Below the pieces are notes generated by a model that was not told where the DNA came from, ran no database searches, and saw only the letters and a program-made list of their open reading frames with translations. From Paraglaciecola marina (GTDB lineage Bacteria > Pseudomonadota > Gammaproteobacteria > Enterobacterales > Alteromonadaceae), in assembly GCF_004360155.1 (NCBI RefSeq), contig NZ_ML178724.1, positions 628-64,627 on the forward strand: DNA of 64,000 nucleotides, read 5' to 3'. Made by a program: the position numbers and the translations under genes. Every line of letters begins with the position of its first letter. Positions within the stretch are counted from its first letter, which is position 1. This document shows positions 1 through 8,093 of the stretch, one piece after another.

Positions 1-105
1 CAAATTAAATTGCAAGGCATTAACGCAGACACACATCGTAGCTTTACCGTAAGGTATCATTGCTGGCCCAGTAAATAAGTTCTTTAGCTCTTTAACTTTT
101 CTCAT
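1..105 (-). CDS. Hypothetical protein, 5' part only (runs off the window)
   Basis: An open frame starts at an ATG whose first base is 105, four bases after the stop of the XRE/cupin regulator, and stays open to the window edge (35 codons). The visible residues begin MRKVKELKNLF and continue with a Gly-Pro-Ala-Met-Ile-Pro segment. I do not recognise the family. The tight spacing suggests it is translated with the regulator. No strong Shine-Dalgarno sequence is visible, so the start is uncertain. Confidence 0.4.
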   Translation of the reverse strand, partial: MRKVKELKNLFTGPAMIPYGKATMCVCVNALQFNL

Positions 106-108
106 AGC

Positions 109-699
109 TCAATAAACCACATAAAACAGCCCTGTAGCCAAAGGAGTAGATATACACTCAAACCTGTGAGGAATAGCCGCATTAAAACTGATTAATTGAT
201 GGGCTTTAATAGACACACGCTTGTTGGCGATAAACATCAACAAACTGCCTTGCTCTAGCCAAATATGTTTAGTTGATCCTGCCACATTGGCCGCAAACGC
301 TGTCTTTCCAGTTGTTTTAAAATAAAAATGATAGATTTCATTAGAGAAGTGCCGTGTTTGGCTGTTTAGCAAATGACAAACGAAAGGGCTGTCTTTTTTA
401 CTAACTAAGTTATCTGTATTGATTTCAGATACACGAATATTAAGTGCCTGCTCTGGTGGCTGTACTAAGTCTCCTAAACTTATTTCCATAGCATTGGCTA
501 ACTTGGCTAACACCACTATGGTTGGCGTGGTCTGCGCTGATTCAATTTGTGCGATCATTGAACGACTTACACCTGAGCGATCCGCAAGGGCTTGCAAGCT
601 TTCTTGTTTCGCGGCCCGATAACTACGTACAAAATGTCCAATAAAATCAAAACTAGGCTCACTTTGTGTGTACTTTTTATCAATAGTGTCTGTTGTCAT
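109..699 (-). CDS. XRE-family transcriptional regulator with C-terminal cupin domain
   Basis: One-component regulator. Residues about 23-85 form a helix-turn-helix of the XRE type (the stretch with SLQALADRSGVSRSMIAQIE). The C-terminal half, about residues 115-196, fits a small cupin sensor domain as in many HTH-cupin regulators of metabolism. I place the start at the ATG at 699 because GGTGGGGAGT lies directly upstream; a GTG at 711 is open in frame but has no ribosome site. It is divergent from the SDR gene at 811 with only about 110 bases between them, so that SDR is the likely target. The ligand cannot be read from sequence. Confidence 0.85.
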   Translation of the reverse strand: MTTDTIDKKYTQSEPSFDFIGHFVRSYRAAKQESLQALADRSGVSRSMIAQIESAQTTPTIVVLAKLANAMEISLGDLVQPPEQALNIRVSEINTDNLVSKKDSPFVCHLLNSQTRHFSNEIYHFYFKTTGKTAFAANVAGSTKHIWLEQGSLLMFIANKRVSIKAHQLISFNAAIPHRFECISTPLATGLFYVVY

Positions 700-810
700 A
701 CTCCCCACCACATTCCAATATACTGGATAAATTCCTATTTATACTTACACAGTCATCAAGAAAGCGCCAGACTCACCATTCAAAACACAATTCATTCAGG
801 TGATTAAGTC

Positions 811-1557
811 ATGGCAGAATCAAAAAAAGTCGTAGCGGTAACAGGTGCAAACTCGGGCATTGGGCTAGACATTGTTAAAGCCTATCTTGCCGCGGGTCAT
901 AAAGTCGCAGCGTTTTCACGAAGTATTGAGCAATGTGAAGCTTTGGCTCAGCAGTACCCCAAAAGCTTAATGTGTAAACAGGGGGTAGTTGAGAACTCAC
1001 AGGATTTAGAAAGCTTTTATCAACAAATATCAGATACTTGGCAAGGGCTCGATATCCTTGTTGCCAACGCGGGTATCGCCCATGCAGAAGCAATATCAGA
1101 GGTAACTGAAGAGAGCTTTGAAAACACCCTAAACATCAATGTAAAAGGCGTGTTTTTCACCGTACAAAAGGCATTGCCTGTACTCAACAAAAAGGCATCT
1201 ATCACTTTAATTTCATCCATACAGGCTAATCGCGGGGCCGGTGTGTGGGCAGCTTATGGCGCCTCTAAAGCGGCGGTTCGTTCATTGGCCCGCTCCTTTG
1301 CAGCAGAACTTGGGCCAAAAGGTATACGGGTAAATTGCTTATCACCCGGTGTCACGCAAACGCCTATCTTTGATAAATTTGGCATTGATAGAGAGGTACT
1401 TGACCAAAGCTTAATTCAAATTAGTGACAGCACGCCGCTAAAACGCTTAGGTACAGTTGATGATATTACCAATGCAATCATGTATTTAAACTCAAACAAT
1501 GCGTCGTTTATTACCGGGGCCGATTTACAAGTAGATGGAGGCTTGGCACAAATTTAA
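811..1557 (+). CDS. Short-chain dehydrogenase/reductase (SDR)
   Basis: A 248-residue classical SDR, the usual length. The N-terminal nucleotide-binding motif is TGANSGIG. The NAG motif is at about residues 85-87 (VANAGIA), and the catalytic Ser and Tyr-x-x-x-Lys are in SSIQANRG and YGASK. The C-terminal part with SPGVTQTPIF and ITGADLQVDGG is typical of the FabG-like group. Substrate and cofactor preference are not evident. A ribosome site (AGGTGAT) precedes the ATG. It stands alone, divergent from the XRE/cupin regulator, which probably controls it. Confidence 0.9.
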   Translation: MAESKKVVAVTGANSGIGLDIVKAYLAAGHKVAAFSRSIEQCEALAQQYPKSLMCKQGVVENSQDLESFYQQISDTWQGLDILVANAGIAHAEAISEVTEESFENTLNINVKGVFFTVQKALPVLNKKASITLISSIQANRGAGVWAAYGASKAAVRSLARSFAAELGPKGIRVNCLSPGVTQTPIFDKFGIDREVLDQSLIQISDSTPLKRLGTVDDITNAIMYLNSNNASFITGADLQVDGGLAQI

Positions 1558-1574
1558 AAATACTCTAACTAGCT

Positions 1575-2027
1575 TTAACTTTTTAAAGCTAGCCATTGCT
1601 GCTTTAGGCCAGCTAAATGTAGTAAACCTAATGCTAGGCAAATACTCGAACTCCATACCCAAAACTCTGGGCTTCTACCAATAGGGTTAGTCACAAAGTA
1701 AAAACCAGCCACTCCCCGTAAAAGGTAAATACTGGTAATAGCAACAAGGGCAAGGCGTACTAATGGCAAACCTTTAATTAGCCCAGCCCCCGAGAATGCA
1801 AACAGAGCCCAAATCATTAACACACTGGCAATCCCTAGTGTGATAAGAGTGGGCTGCATCATACCTTGTTCAGCCATGTTCGCCATATGCTCACCAGCCC
1901 CAAAAAAACGGTACCAAGGCGCACCAAAATAAATACACCCTAGGTGCAACAACCCAGCTATAGCGTTTAAGCTGCCTGCTGCAATTAGGTTATTGTTCAC
2001 ATGTTTTCCTTTGGTGTGCACTAACAT
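1575..2027 (-). CDS. Small four-helix membrane protein, function unknown
   Basis: A 150-residue protein with about four hydrophobic segments (near residues 12-32, 58-78, 86-106 and 120-142), so an inner-membrane protein. I do not recognise a named family. Its ATG shares one base with the stop of the upstream glyoxalase gene (TAATG), so the two are translationally coupled. An internal GTG 24 bases downstream (VNNNLIAAG) is an alternative start. It lies convergent to the SDR gene with 17 bases between the stops. Confidence 0.6.
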   Translation of the reverse strand: MLVHTKGKHVNNNLIAAGSLNAIAGLLHLGCIYFGAPWYRFFGAGEHMANMAEQGMMQPTLITLGIASVLMIWALFAFSGAGLIKGLPLVRLALVAITSIYLLRGVAGFYFVTNPIGRSPEFWVWSSSICLALGLLHLAGLKQQWLALKS

Positions 2028-2587
2028 TACTTTTGCTGCAAGTGGCCTTTCAGCAAACTTGGTAAGCGCTCTGGAGTGAATATTTCAATCCAGTAACCAT
2101 CTGGGTCTTTAATAAAAGCAATGCCTTTCATGCCGCCATCGTTTGGTTTTTTCTGAAACTCAACTCCTAAAGACTCAAACCGTTCACAGGCCGCATCAAT
2201 ATCAGGCACAGAAAACCCAATATGGCCAAAGCCCTTAGGCTCAGAATTACCATTGTGATAAGACACAGTGTCGTCGTTCTCATCACCCCAGTTATGGGTC
2301 AACTCTAACATAGCTGGGCGACCAAAGGTTTGCACCATGCGTTGGTCATCGTCTGCAGACCAATCAGCGCTAGCTTGTGGTGGTACACAGGCTAAAAAGT
2401 ACAGGGAGAACTTCATGTTTTCAAAGTCTAGGCGTTTGACTAACGTCATGCCTAACACTTGGGTATAAAAGGCTAATGTAGGCTCAGGATTTTTGATCCT
2501 GAACATGGTTTGATTAAATACAAATTCATGGGTGGCAGGGTCGTGCTCTTCGCTTAAGCCTTTAGCTTGGTCAAAATGACGGCTCAT
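2027..2587 (-). CDS. gloA: Lactoylglutathione lyase (glyoxalase I)
   Basis: A 186-residue vicinal-oxygen-chelate protein. The GloA signature is present: an N-terminal strand with [18 protein letters not shown], then [21 protein letters not shown], a central MLELTHNWG, and a C-terminal [11 protein letters not shown] followed by [11 protein letters not shown]. The metal ligands expected for the family (His, Glu, His, Glu) can be placed in these motifs. It converts the hemithioacetal of methylglyoxal and glutathione to S-lactoylglutathione. The length is that of the longer plant/gammaproteobacterial form. It is coupled to the small membrane protein gene through a TAATG overlap. Confidence 0.93.
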   Translation of the reverse strand: MSRHFDQAKGLSEEHDPATHEFVFNQTMFRIKNPEPTLAFYTQVLGMTLVKRLDFENMKFSLYFLACVPPQASADWSADDDQRMVQTFGRPAMLELTHNWGDENDDTVSYHNGNSEPKGFGHIGFSVPDIDAACERFESLGVEFQKKPNDGGMKGIAFIKDPDGYWIEIFTPERLPSLLKGHLQQK

Positions 2588-2715
2588 ATTGATATCCTTT
2601 TATGCATTATTAACGCGACAAGGGGTTATGGTATCTTAGATGATAAGCCCTTTGAATGGTTTTATAGGGTCAACAAAAAAGTAAGGTATCAAGCCTACTT
2701 TTTAGATGGTTTGTC

Positions 2716-3120
2716 TTAATTATTAATACTTTTACGCAGCTGATAAGTTAAGGCTGCAAAGATAAACTGCTTTATAGGCTCTTCTTGAATAGGGTCGCGG
2801 CTATCAAATAATATTCCGCGGTTTTTATCGTAATCTAAGTCTGGGTAAACCAACCTAAACTCTTCAATTAAACGTGTTTGACAGTGTACAAAGAGTCCGT
2901 ACCTTTGCGGGTTAGCCTTAAGGGGGGCAAGCCTTACTGTTGTTCCAGATTTAGGAGTATGAGTTAGGTAACTTGGCTCTCCCCATTTTAAACATTCGTT
3001 AATCTCGCCTATGTTTTCAGACGTGTTTGCAATATCTAACACCCACTGGCGAATAGTTAATAGAGTATCTTTAACACTTGGCTGATAACTATCAAACACG
3101 GCTTTTACTCTTGGCTCCAT
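2716..3120 (-). CDS. DUF1801 domain protein
   Basis: A 134-residue cytosolic protein of the DUF1801 (YdhG-like) type. The family core is visible as IRQWVLDIA, then NECLKWGEPSYLT, and a C-terminal LFVHCQTRLIEEF and GILFDSRDPI. Function is unknown for the family. The stop of the upstream FAD monooxygenase is 11 bases before this start, so the two are likely cotranscribed with ovoA further upstream. Confidence 0.8.
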   Translation of the reverse strand: MEPRVKAVFDSYQPSVKDTLLTIRQWVLDIANTSENIGEINECLKWGEPSYLTHTPKSGTTVRLAPLKANPQRYGLFVHCQTRLIEEFRLVYPDLDYDKNRGILFDSRDPIQEEPIKQFIFAALTYQLRKSINN

Positions 3121-3131
3121 CCTCAGCCCTT

Positions 3132-4328
3132 TTAGCCCAAGTCTTTAGGTAGGTTGTAACCGTATATACCATCTAGTTGTTTGGCTGCCAAAGCATCACT
3201 TAACCCAAGCTTTGAAAGCCCTAACAGCACAGCTAACTTTGCTTGATTGGTGGGCGTACTCATATGATACAAGCCTGCATTTTTACGTGCCCCAAGTTGA
3301 ATACCTTTGGTGCGGGCTAATCGTAAATTTTGATACTTTTCTAAAGCAGCTGGTATGGGTAAATTACTCGCCAAGCAATGGGCTAACGCATAGCTGTCTT
3401 CAATGGCCATGGCTGCACCTTGTGCTAAAAACGGCAACATGGGGTGGCAAGCATCTCCTAGCAGCGCAACATGTTTATCTACCCACTGGTTCAATGGTTT
3501 TCTGTCAAACAAAGCCCATAAAAAGCAAGACTCAGCAGCCCCAAGTAACTCAGTTACTTCTGGGTGCCATCCCTTAAAAGCGCTTTTAAGTTCATTAATA
3601 TCACCAGCTTCGTTCCAAGACTCTTTGCGCCAATCATCTCGTTCTTGTACCGCCACAAAATTCACTAAGTCGCCGCCACGCAAATAATAACTGACAAAAT
3701 GCTGCCCTGGCCCCACCCATAAATTAGCCTTAGGCTTAACTAGATTTTTGGGAAGTTTACTGGCTTTTACTGTACCTCGCCATGCCACTTGACCTGTGAA
3801 TTCAGCTGGGGCTTCTCCCAACATACAAGCCTGAACCTTAGACTTAATTCCATCAGCACCAACAAGTAAATCAGCTTGCACTTGAGTGCCACTTTCAAAC
3901 TCAATAGACATGCCATTATCATGTAATTGATAACCTAATACAGCATCACCTAAGTGAATACTTACCCCTTCTTCAATGCACGCATTATATAGAGTAGTAT
4001 GTAAGTCAGCTCGGTGGATATGTAGATAATCAGCAGCATATTTTTCAGTGGCACTTGCCCCAAGGGGCACAGAAAAATAGTGGGTGCCTGTTTGGTAATG
4101 ACGCATCACGGCTGCGCTAGGTTGAAACCCTAATGTTTTGATCTCATCAGCTACATTTAAGCGCGCCAATACATGCATGGCATTGGGGCTTAACTGCAAC
4201 CCCGTCCCTACCTCAGATAGTTCAGCGCTTTGTTCATAAACAGCAAGATCAAAGCCCTTTTTTCGTAACGCCAACGCAGCGCAGAGGCCGCCAATTCCAG
4301 CCCCTGCTATCACAATTTTTATACCCAA
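3132..4328 (-). CDS. FAD-dependent monooxygenase (salicylate/3-hydroxybenzoate hydroxylase type)
   Basis: A 398-residue group A flavoprotein hydroxylase. The Rossmann motif GAGIGGLCAALALRKKG is at the N terminus, a Glu-containing second strand follows (AVYEQS), and the FAD ribityl motif GDACHPMLPFLAQGAAMAIED is near residues 290-310. Such enzymes hydroxylate small aromatic rings using NAD(P)H and oxygen. It starts 16 bases after the stop of ovoA and ends 11 bases before the DUF1801 gene, all on one strand, so it probably belongs to the same transcript. Whether it acts on a thiohistidine product or on an unrelated aromatic acid is not shown by the sequence. Confidence 0.85.
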   Translation of the reverse strand: MGIKIVIAGAGIGGLCAALALRKKGFDLAVYEQSAELSEVGTGLQLSPNAMHVLARLNVADEIKTLGFQPSAAVMRHYQTGTHYFSVPLGASATEKYAADYLHIHRADLHTTLYNACIEEGVSIHLGDAVLGYQLHDNGMSIEFESGTQVQADLLVGADGIKSKVQACMLGEAPAEFTGQVAWRGTVKASKLPKNLVKPKANLWVGPGQHFVSYYLRGGDLVNFVAVQERDDWRKESWNEAGDINELKSAFKGWHPEVTELLGAAESCFLWALFDRKPLNQWVDKHVALLGDACHPMLPFLAQGAAMAIEDSYALAHCLASNLPIPAALEKYQNLRLARTKGIQLGARKNAGLYHMSTPTNQAKLAVLLGLSKLGLSDALAAKQLDGIYGYNLPKDLG

Positions 4329-4344
4329 AAGGGATCCTAAGGAG

Positions 4345-6459
4345 TTAGATTTTCTTACGCCAAATAGTAATATGGTTGTTAGCGGTTTGGCTAGTGCGTT
4401 TGTCTAATTCAAACTGGCTAACAATATCAGCCTGCTGCAATAACTCAAACTCACCTTCCATCAACTCCGTCAGGTGTGCTTCACTGCTTAGGTTTTCACC
4501 GTTACGTTTAACACCGCCTATCCAGCGGTGTTTATCGGTTATATCTTCATTCCAACCGTAACTGCTGCCTATTACCATAATGCCACCGGGTTTAACCCTT
4601 TGGCTCAATTGCGCTAGTAACACTTCTGGATGATAACTGTATTCAATGACACGATGGCAAACGAGCACATCATAATCACAAAATTGCGGCTTAAGGTTAT
4701 GGCCGTCACCTTGGGCAAAGTTCAAGTTTTCAGGAGCTTGCTGAAAACCTAGATCAGCCAGGGTAACCTCATGAAAATCAAAAATATCACCTTGAGTAGG
4801 CATGGCATAACGAACCTGCCCTTGCTCTTTTAAATCTAAGCAATGCTGAATATGCCTAGCGGTAAAATCGATACCATCAACCTGCCCTGCTATTTTTGCC
4901 AGTTCAAATGATAAACGCCCTGCACCGCAACCTAAATCTAATACCTTGCTATCGGCCTTTATATAATCTTTAACAAGACTCAAAAGCTGCTGAATATCAC
5001 ATGTGGTATCTACACTAGTGGCCTTAAAGTGATGATGTAACAAGCGGCTTATCTCTGTTTGCATCTCACATTTAGTCACAGGTGTAATAGGGACCTCTTG
5101 ACTTGAACTTGCCACATAACGAAACCCAGCATGTTGATAAAAATGACGGCGAAACGCATAGCGTGAATCACGAGTAGCTTCGTTTCCGGTAGAAATCCAA
5201 CTGCCCCCTTTTATGAGGTTATGTTGACCATCAAAAGTAGGAGTTGAAAAGTCATCATACAAAGGGTGAACCTTGAAGCCTTCATAACCATCGATTGGGC
5301 TTTCTGTCCACTGCCATACGTTACCAATAACATCATAAAACTCAGTTTGCTTAAATTGATCAACAGGACATGAAGAGGCGTAATGTTCTAAATTAATGTT
5401 ACCCGGGGCTTTACTCCAATAAGGTAAATCAGTATCAAGTTGCTCTCTAAGTACTTGCCACTCACCTTCAGTGGGCAAACGTACAAAATCTTCGCTTAGG
5501 CTATTTTTCCAATTACAAAAGGCTTTTGCTTCAAGGTAATTTACTTCAACAGGCCAGTTGAGAGGCAAAGGGATTTCTTCTGTTAGATTACGTTGCCAAT
5601 ACTCACCATTCTTTACATCCCAAAATCTGGGCGTTGTAGACTTAGTGAATGCTAACCAACTTTGGCCCTCTTCGGTCCAATACTGTTTATTTTGATAACC
5701 ACCAGCATTTATAAACTCCATAAATTCTTGGTTAGAAACCAAATACTCAGACGCAGAAAACTTGTCTACAGAAAGAGGTTGTTGACCATATTCATTATCC
5801 CAACCGTAGGTTGCATTGGCTTCAGGTTTGCCCAAAACAAGGTCTTGAGCTGCCACATCAATTAAGCGGTTCCTTGGCGCATCACTGAATTCAGCACAAG
5901 ACTTCCATAGGTTGGAGGGGGTGAGATAAATTAAATCAAGCATGCGTATGATCACAGATGATGTTTCTACATGAATGCGTTCATGTTCACATCCCATCAA
6001 CAACACCCAAGCCAGTGAATCTTGCTGAATTGGCAAAGCCAAAGGCATAGTATCAATTAGCGCCAATACGCGCTTTTTAACATTATCACGGTATTCAGAC
6101 ACAGCGCCTACGCTTGGCCATTCATAATTACCTGGCGACAAATCGTCCCAAGACATTTCGTCTACACCAACTGCGCAAACAGATTCAATCTGTTCGTTTT
6201 CGCGGCTTTGAATAAATTGCCCTAAGAGTAATTTATTGATGTAAAAAACAGCTGTGTGACCATAATAAAATATTAGAGGATGTCGCAAAGGCTCGGGCCG
6301 AATGTAATAGGCTTCATCTTGATTAATCAATGAAAACAATGACTCGTATACATCCCACGTTTGTTCAAAGTAGGTTCTGATTTCGGCCCGTTTACTTTCA
6401 ACATTATCACCCGTTAATAAAGGTGGCTTATCAAGGGTGATTACTTTTTGTTTTAACAA
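4345..6459 (-). CDS. ovoA: OvoA, 5-histidylcysteine sulfoxide synthase / methyltransferase
   Basis: Ovothiol A synthesis enzyme of 704 residues, normal length for OvoA. Three domains can be read. The N-terminal DinB-like helical part carries the iron ligands of the family in CEHERIHVE (about residues 156-164). The central formylglycine-generating-enzyme-like sulfoxide synthase runs to about residue 450, with GNVWQWTESP, LIKGGSWIS and RRHFYQHAGFRYV. The C-terminal class I methyltransferase (about 490-700) has VLDLGCGAGRLSFELA as SAM motif I and methylates the imidazole N. The start appears to be TTG, preceded by AGGAA. The usual PLP lyase OvoB is not adjacent. Instead a GS-fold gene lies 52 bases upstream and a flavin monooxygenase 16 bases downstream. 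Confidence 0.9.
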   Translation of the reverse strand: MLKQKVITLDKPPLLTGDNVESKRAEIRTYFEQTWDVYESLFSLINQDEAYYIRPEPLRHPLIFYYGHTAVFYINKLLLGQFIQSRENEQIESVCAVGVDEMSWDDLSPGNYEWPSVGAVSEYRDNVKKRVLALIDTMPLALPIQQDSLAWVLLMGCEHERIHVETSSVIIRMLDLIYLTPSNLWKSCAEFSDAPRNRLIDVAAQDLVLGKPEANATYGWDNEYGQQPLSVDKFSASEYLVSNQEFMEFINAGGYQNKQYWTEEGQSWLAFTKSTTPRFWDVKNGEYWQRNLTEEIPLPLNWPVEVNYLEAKAFCNWKNSLSEDFVRLPTEGEWQVLREQLDTDLPYWSKAPGNINLEHYASSCPVDQFKQTEFYDVIGNVWQWTESPIDGYEGFKVHPLYDDFSTPTFDGQHNLIKGGSWISTGNEATRDSRYAFRRHFYQHAGFRYVASSSQEVPITPVTKCEMQTEISRLLHHHFKATSVDTTCDIQQLLSLVKDYIKADSKVLDLGCGAGRLSFELAKIAGQVDGIDFTARHIQHCLDLKEQGQVRYAMPTQGDIFDFHEVTLADLGFQQAPENLNFAQGDGHNLKPQFCDYDVLVCHRVIEYSYHPEVLLAQLSQRVKPGGIMVIGSSYGWNEDITDKHRWIGGVKRNGENLSSEAHLTELMEGEFELLQQADIVSQFELDKRTSQTANNHITIWRKKI

Positions 6460-6511
6460 AATGTTATTCCTAATATTTTTACTATCAGCTTAAATATAGC
6501 CTATTAAATTT

Positions 6512-7609
6512 TTATGATCCCAGAGCAATATTGGACCCTTGATATGGTGCTAAAACCATATCTCTAATCCTTTTACCTAGGTTTGTGGCATCTGCGTCAA
6601 ACATATTTTGACAATATAGGTCTACTTTATTTACCAACCAATTGTCATTTTCAAATAAAGACAGAGCCCCAAGAACTAAGGTGTCGTCATAGTCTGTGTC
6701 ATTTATCGACCTAGGTAATGCCTTGTCTAAAACGTTAGGAGCAAGTTGCCCTGTTTTCCAACTACTTATACCTTCAAGTACATTTAACAACGCAAATATC
6801 ACATTCAAATAAGGGTTATACGCTTGACTGGTTGCCCCTATTCTATGTTCAACCCGGGCTGTTTTTTGCCAATCAGTGGTGTAAGACAGCACTGAGTTGT
6901 CTGCAGCAAAAAATAATGGTTCTTGACCCATAGCTTGGTTGTGCTTGCCTTTTTCTTTGTACAAAGCAATGCTGCCTTGATGCCCGCCAGATAACACCAC
7001 AGGCGAACTCAGTTCAGCATCTAAACCATAGTCTTTTCTTAGAGATAAGCGTTTAAACGCATCTTCTTCAGGTAAAAACAAAATACAGTTGTGATAGCTA
7101 TTTTTTAGCAGGTGGTATTGAACCCATTCTCCTAACCCTTGCTGTGCAAATAAATTTTCACCCTTGTCGTTCTCAACACTTACGTTCAATTGTATGGCAT
7201 TAGGTATATGAACAGACCGCGTATCTATTGAAAATATTGCACCCGAGCCACTGAGATAACGTCCGCTATCAGCGCCCCAAGCAACGGGCTGCATCAATAC
7301 ATTTGCTGCGCCGTATTGGCGCATAAGTTGAGGCAGTAACTGCATAACCTTGTCGAGGTTTTGAGCCTCTTTTAAAGGAGATTGGCCATTAAAAAGAGAG
7401 ACATACTCCCATTGGTTTTTCCAATACTCAGTTTTCAGCTCACCATCTATATCAAGCTGTTTCAGCTTGCTATTGATGCCAGAGTAATCAAGTTGCTTTT
7501 GCCATGGAGATAATTCAAATACCCCTTCTAACTCAAAGTGCACCACTGGGTTAAACCCCTGCAGTGCTAAGTTATCGAGCAAATGTTTTATAATGTGTTG
7601 CAGCAACAT
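6512..7609 (-). CDS. Divergent glutamine-synthetase-fold protein upstream of ovoA
   Basis: A 365-residue protein I read as a distant member of the glutamine synthetase / gamma-glutamyl ligase fold. The N terminus has an acidic strand HFELEGVFEL like the metal-binding E-x-E strand of the fold. The C-terminal third has RVEHRIGATSQAYNPYL, matching the R-(I/V)-E-x-R...(D/A)-NPYL signature of the catalytic barrel, and then LPRS as in true synthetases. The substrate-loop region (GHQGSIALY) is degenerate. It is shorter than GlnA (about 440-470). The stop is 52 bases before ovoA. Assignment is from motif reading only; a ligase role acting on an ovothiol-related amino acid is inference. Confidence 0.6.
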   Translation of the reverse strand: MLLQHIIKHLLDNLALQGFNPVVHFELEGVFELSPWQKQLDYSGINSKLKQLDIDGELKTEYWKNQWEYVSLFNGQSPLKEAQNLDKVMQLLPQLMRQYGAANVLMQPVAWGADSGRYLSGSGAIFSIDTRSVHIPNAIQLNVSVENDKGENLFAQQGLGEWVQYHLLKNSYHNCILFLPEEDAFKRLSLRKDYGLDAELSSPVVLSGGHQGSIALYKEKGKHNQAMGQEPLFFAADNSVLSYTTDWQKTARVEHRIGATSQAYNPYLNVIFALLNVLEGISSWKTGQLAPNVLDKALPRSINDTDYDDTLVLGALSLFENDNWLVNKVDLYCQNMFDADATNLGKRIRDMVLAPYQGSNIALGS

Positions 7610-7684
7610 AATGTTAAGCGTTCAACTCTGTGTTTATATTTATTGTTGTAAGTGTACAAAGCTAAAATGAACAGGCAACTACTA

Positions 7685-7954
7685 TCACCTATGTTTATAC
7701 TGAGTTTTACAATATCCCCGCAGAATACCTTCGGGACGCATACCGAGGTGCTTTGTGTTCCTTCCTGCCATGCGCTTGCGCCACACTTTAAATGAAGCGT
7801 TTTTCAACTCCGCCCGCATAAAACGTGTCAGTTGGTTTGGCGTCATCCCAAATAAGTACTCAATAGCCTCGAAAGGAGTTCTGTCTTCCCACGCCATTTC
7901 AATGATACGTGACACCTCAGCTGGGCTATAACGATTAGGATTATTAACTTTCAT
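7685..7954 (-). CDS. DUF2805 family small protein (TIGR03643 type)
   Basis: An 89-residue basic protein. The arrangement SPAEVSRIIEMAWEDRTPFEAI, then FGMTPNQLTRFMR, then WRKRMAGRNTKH matches my recollection of the DUF2805/TIGR03643 family, whose members often sit next to photolyase or cryptochrome genes. Function is unknown; the helical N terminus could be a DNA-binding fold. It is divergent from the photolyase gene with about 140 bases between the starts. Confidence 0.75.
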   Translation of the reverse strand: MKVNNPNRYSPAEVSRIIEMAWEDRTPFEAIEYLFGMTPNQLTRFMRAELKNASFKVWRKRMAGRNTKHLGMRPEGILRGYCKTQYKHR

Positions 7955-8093
7955 AATTCACCGTTACGGGAGAATGAATTTTCTGGTTCACTAAACCATG
8001 AAAAAATAATGGCTAGATTGATCTTAAAAAGTGTAGAAAACGTAAAATGACATCTAATAGATGATAGAAATTTTTTAAAAAAGGAAGACTCCC

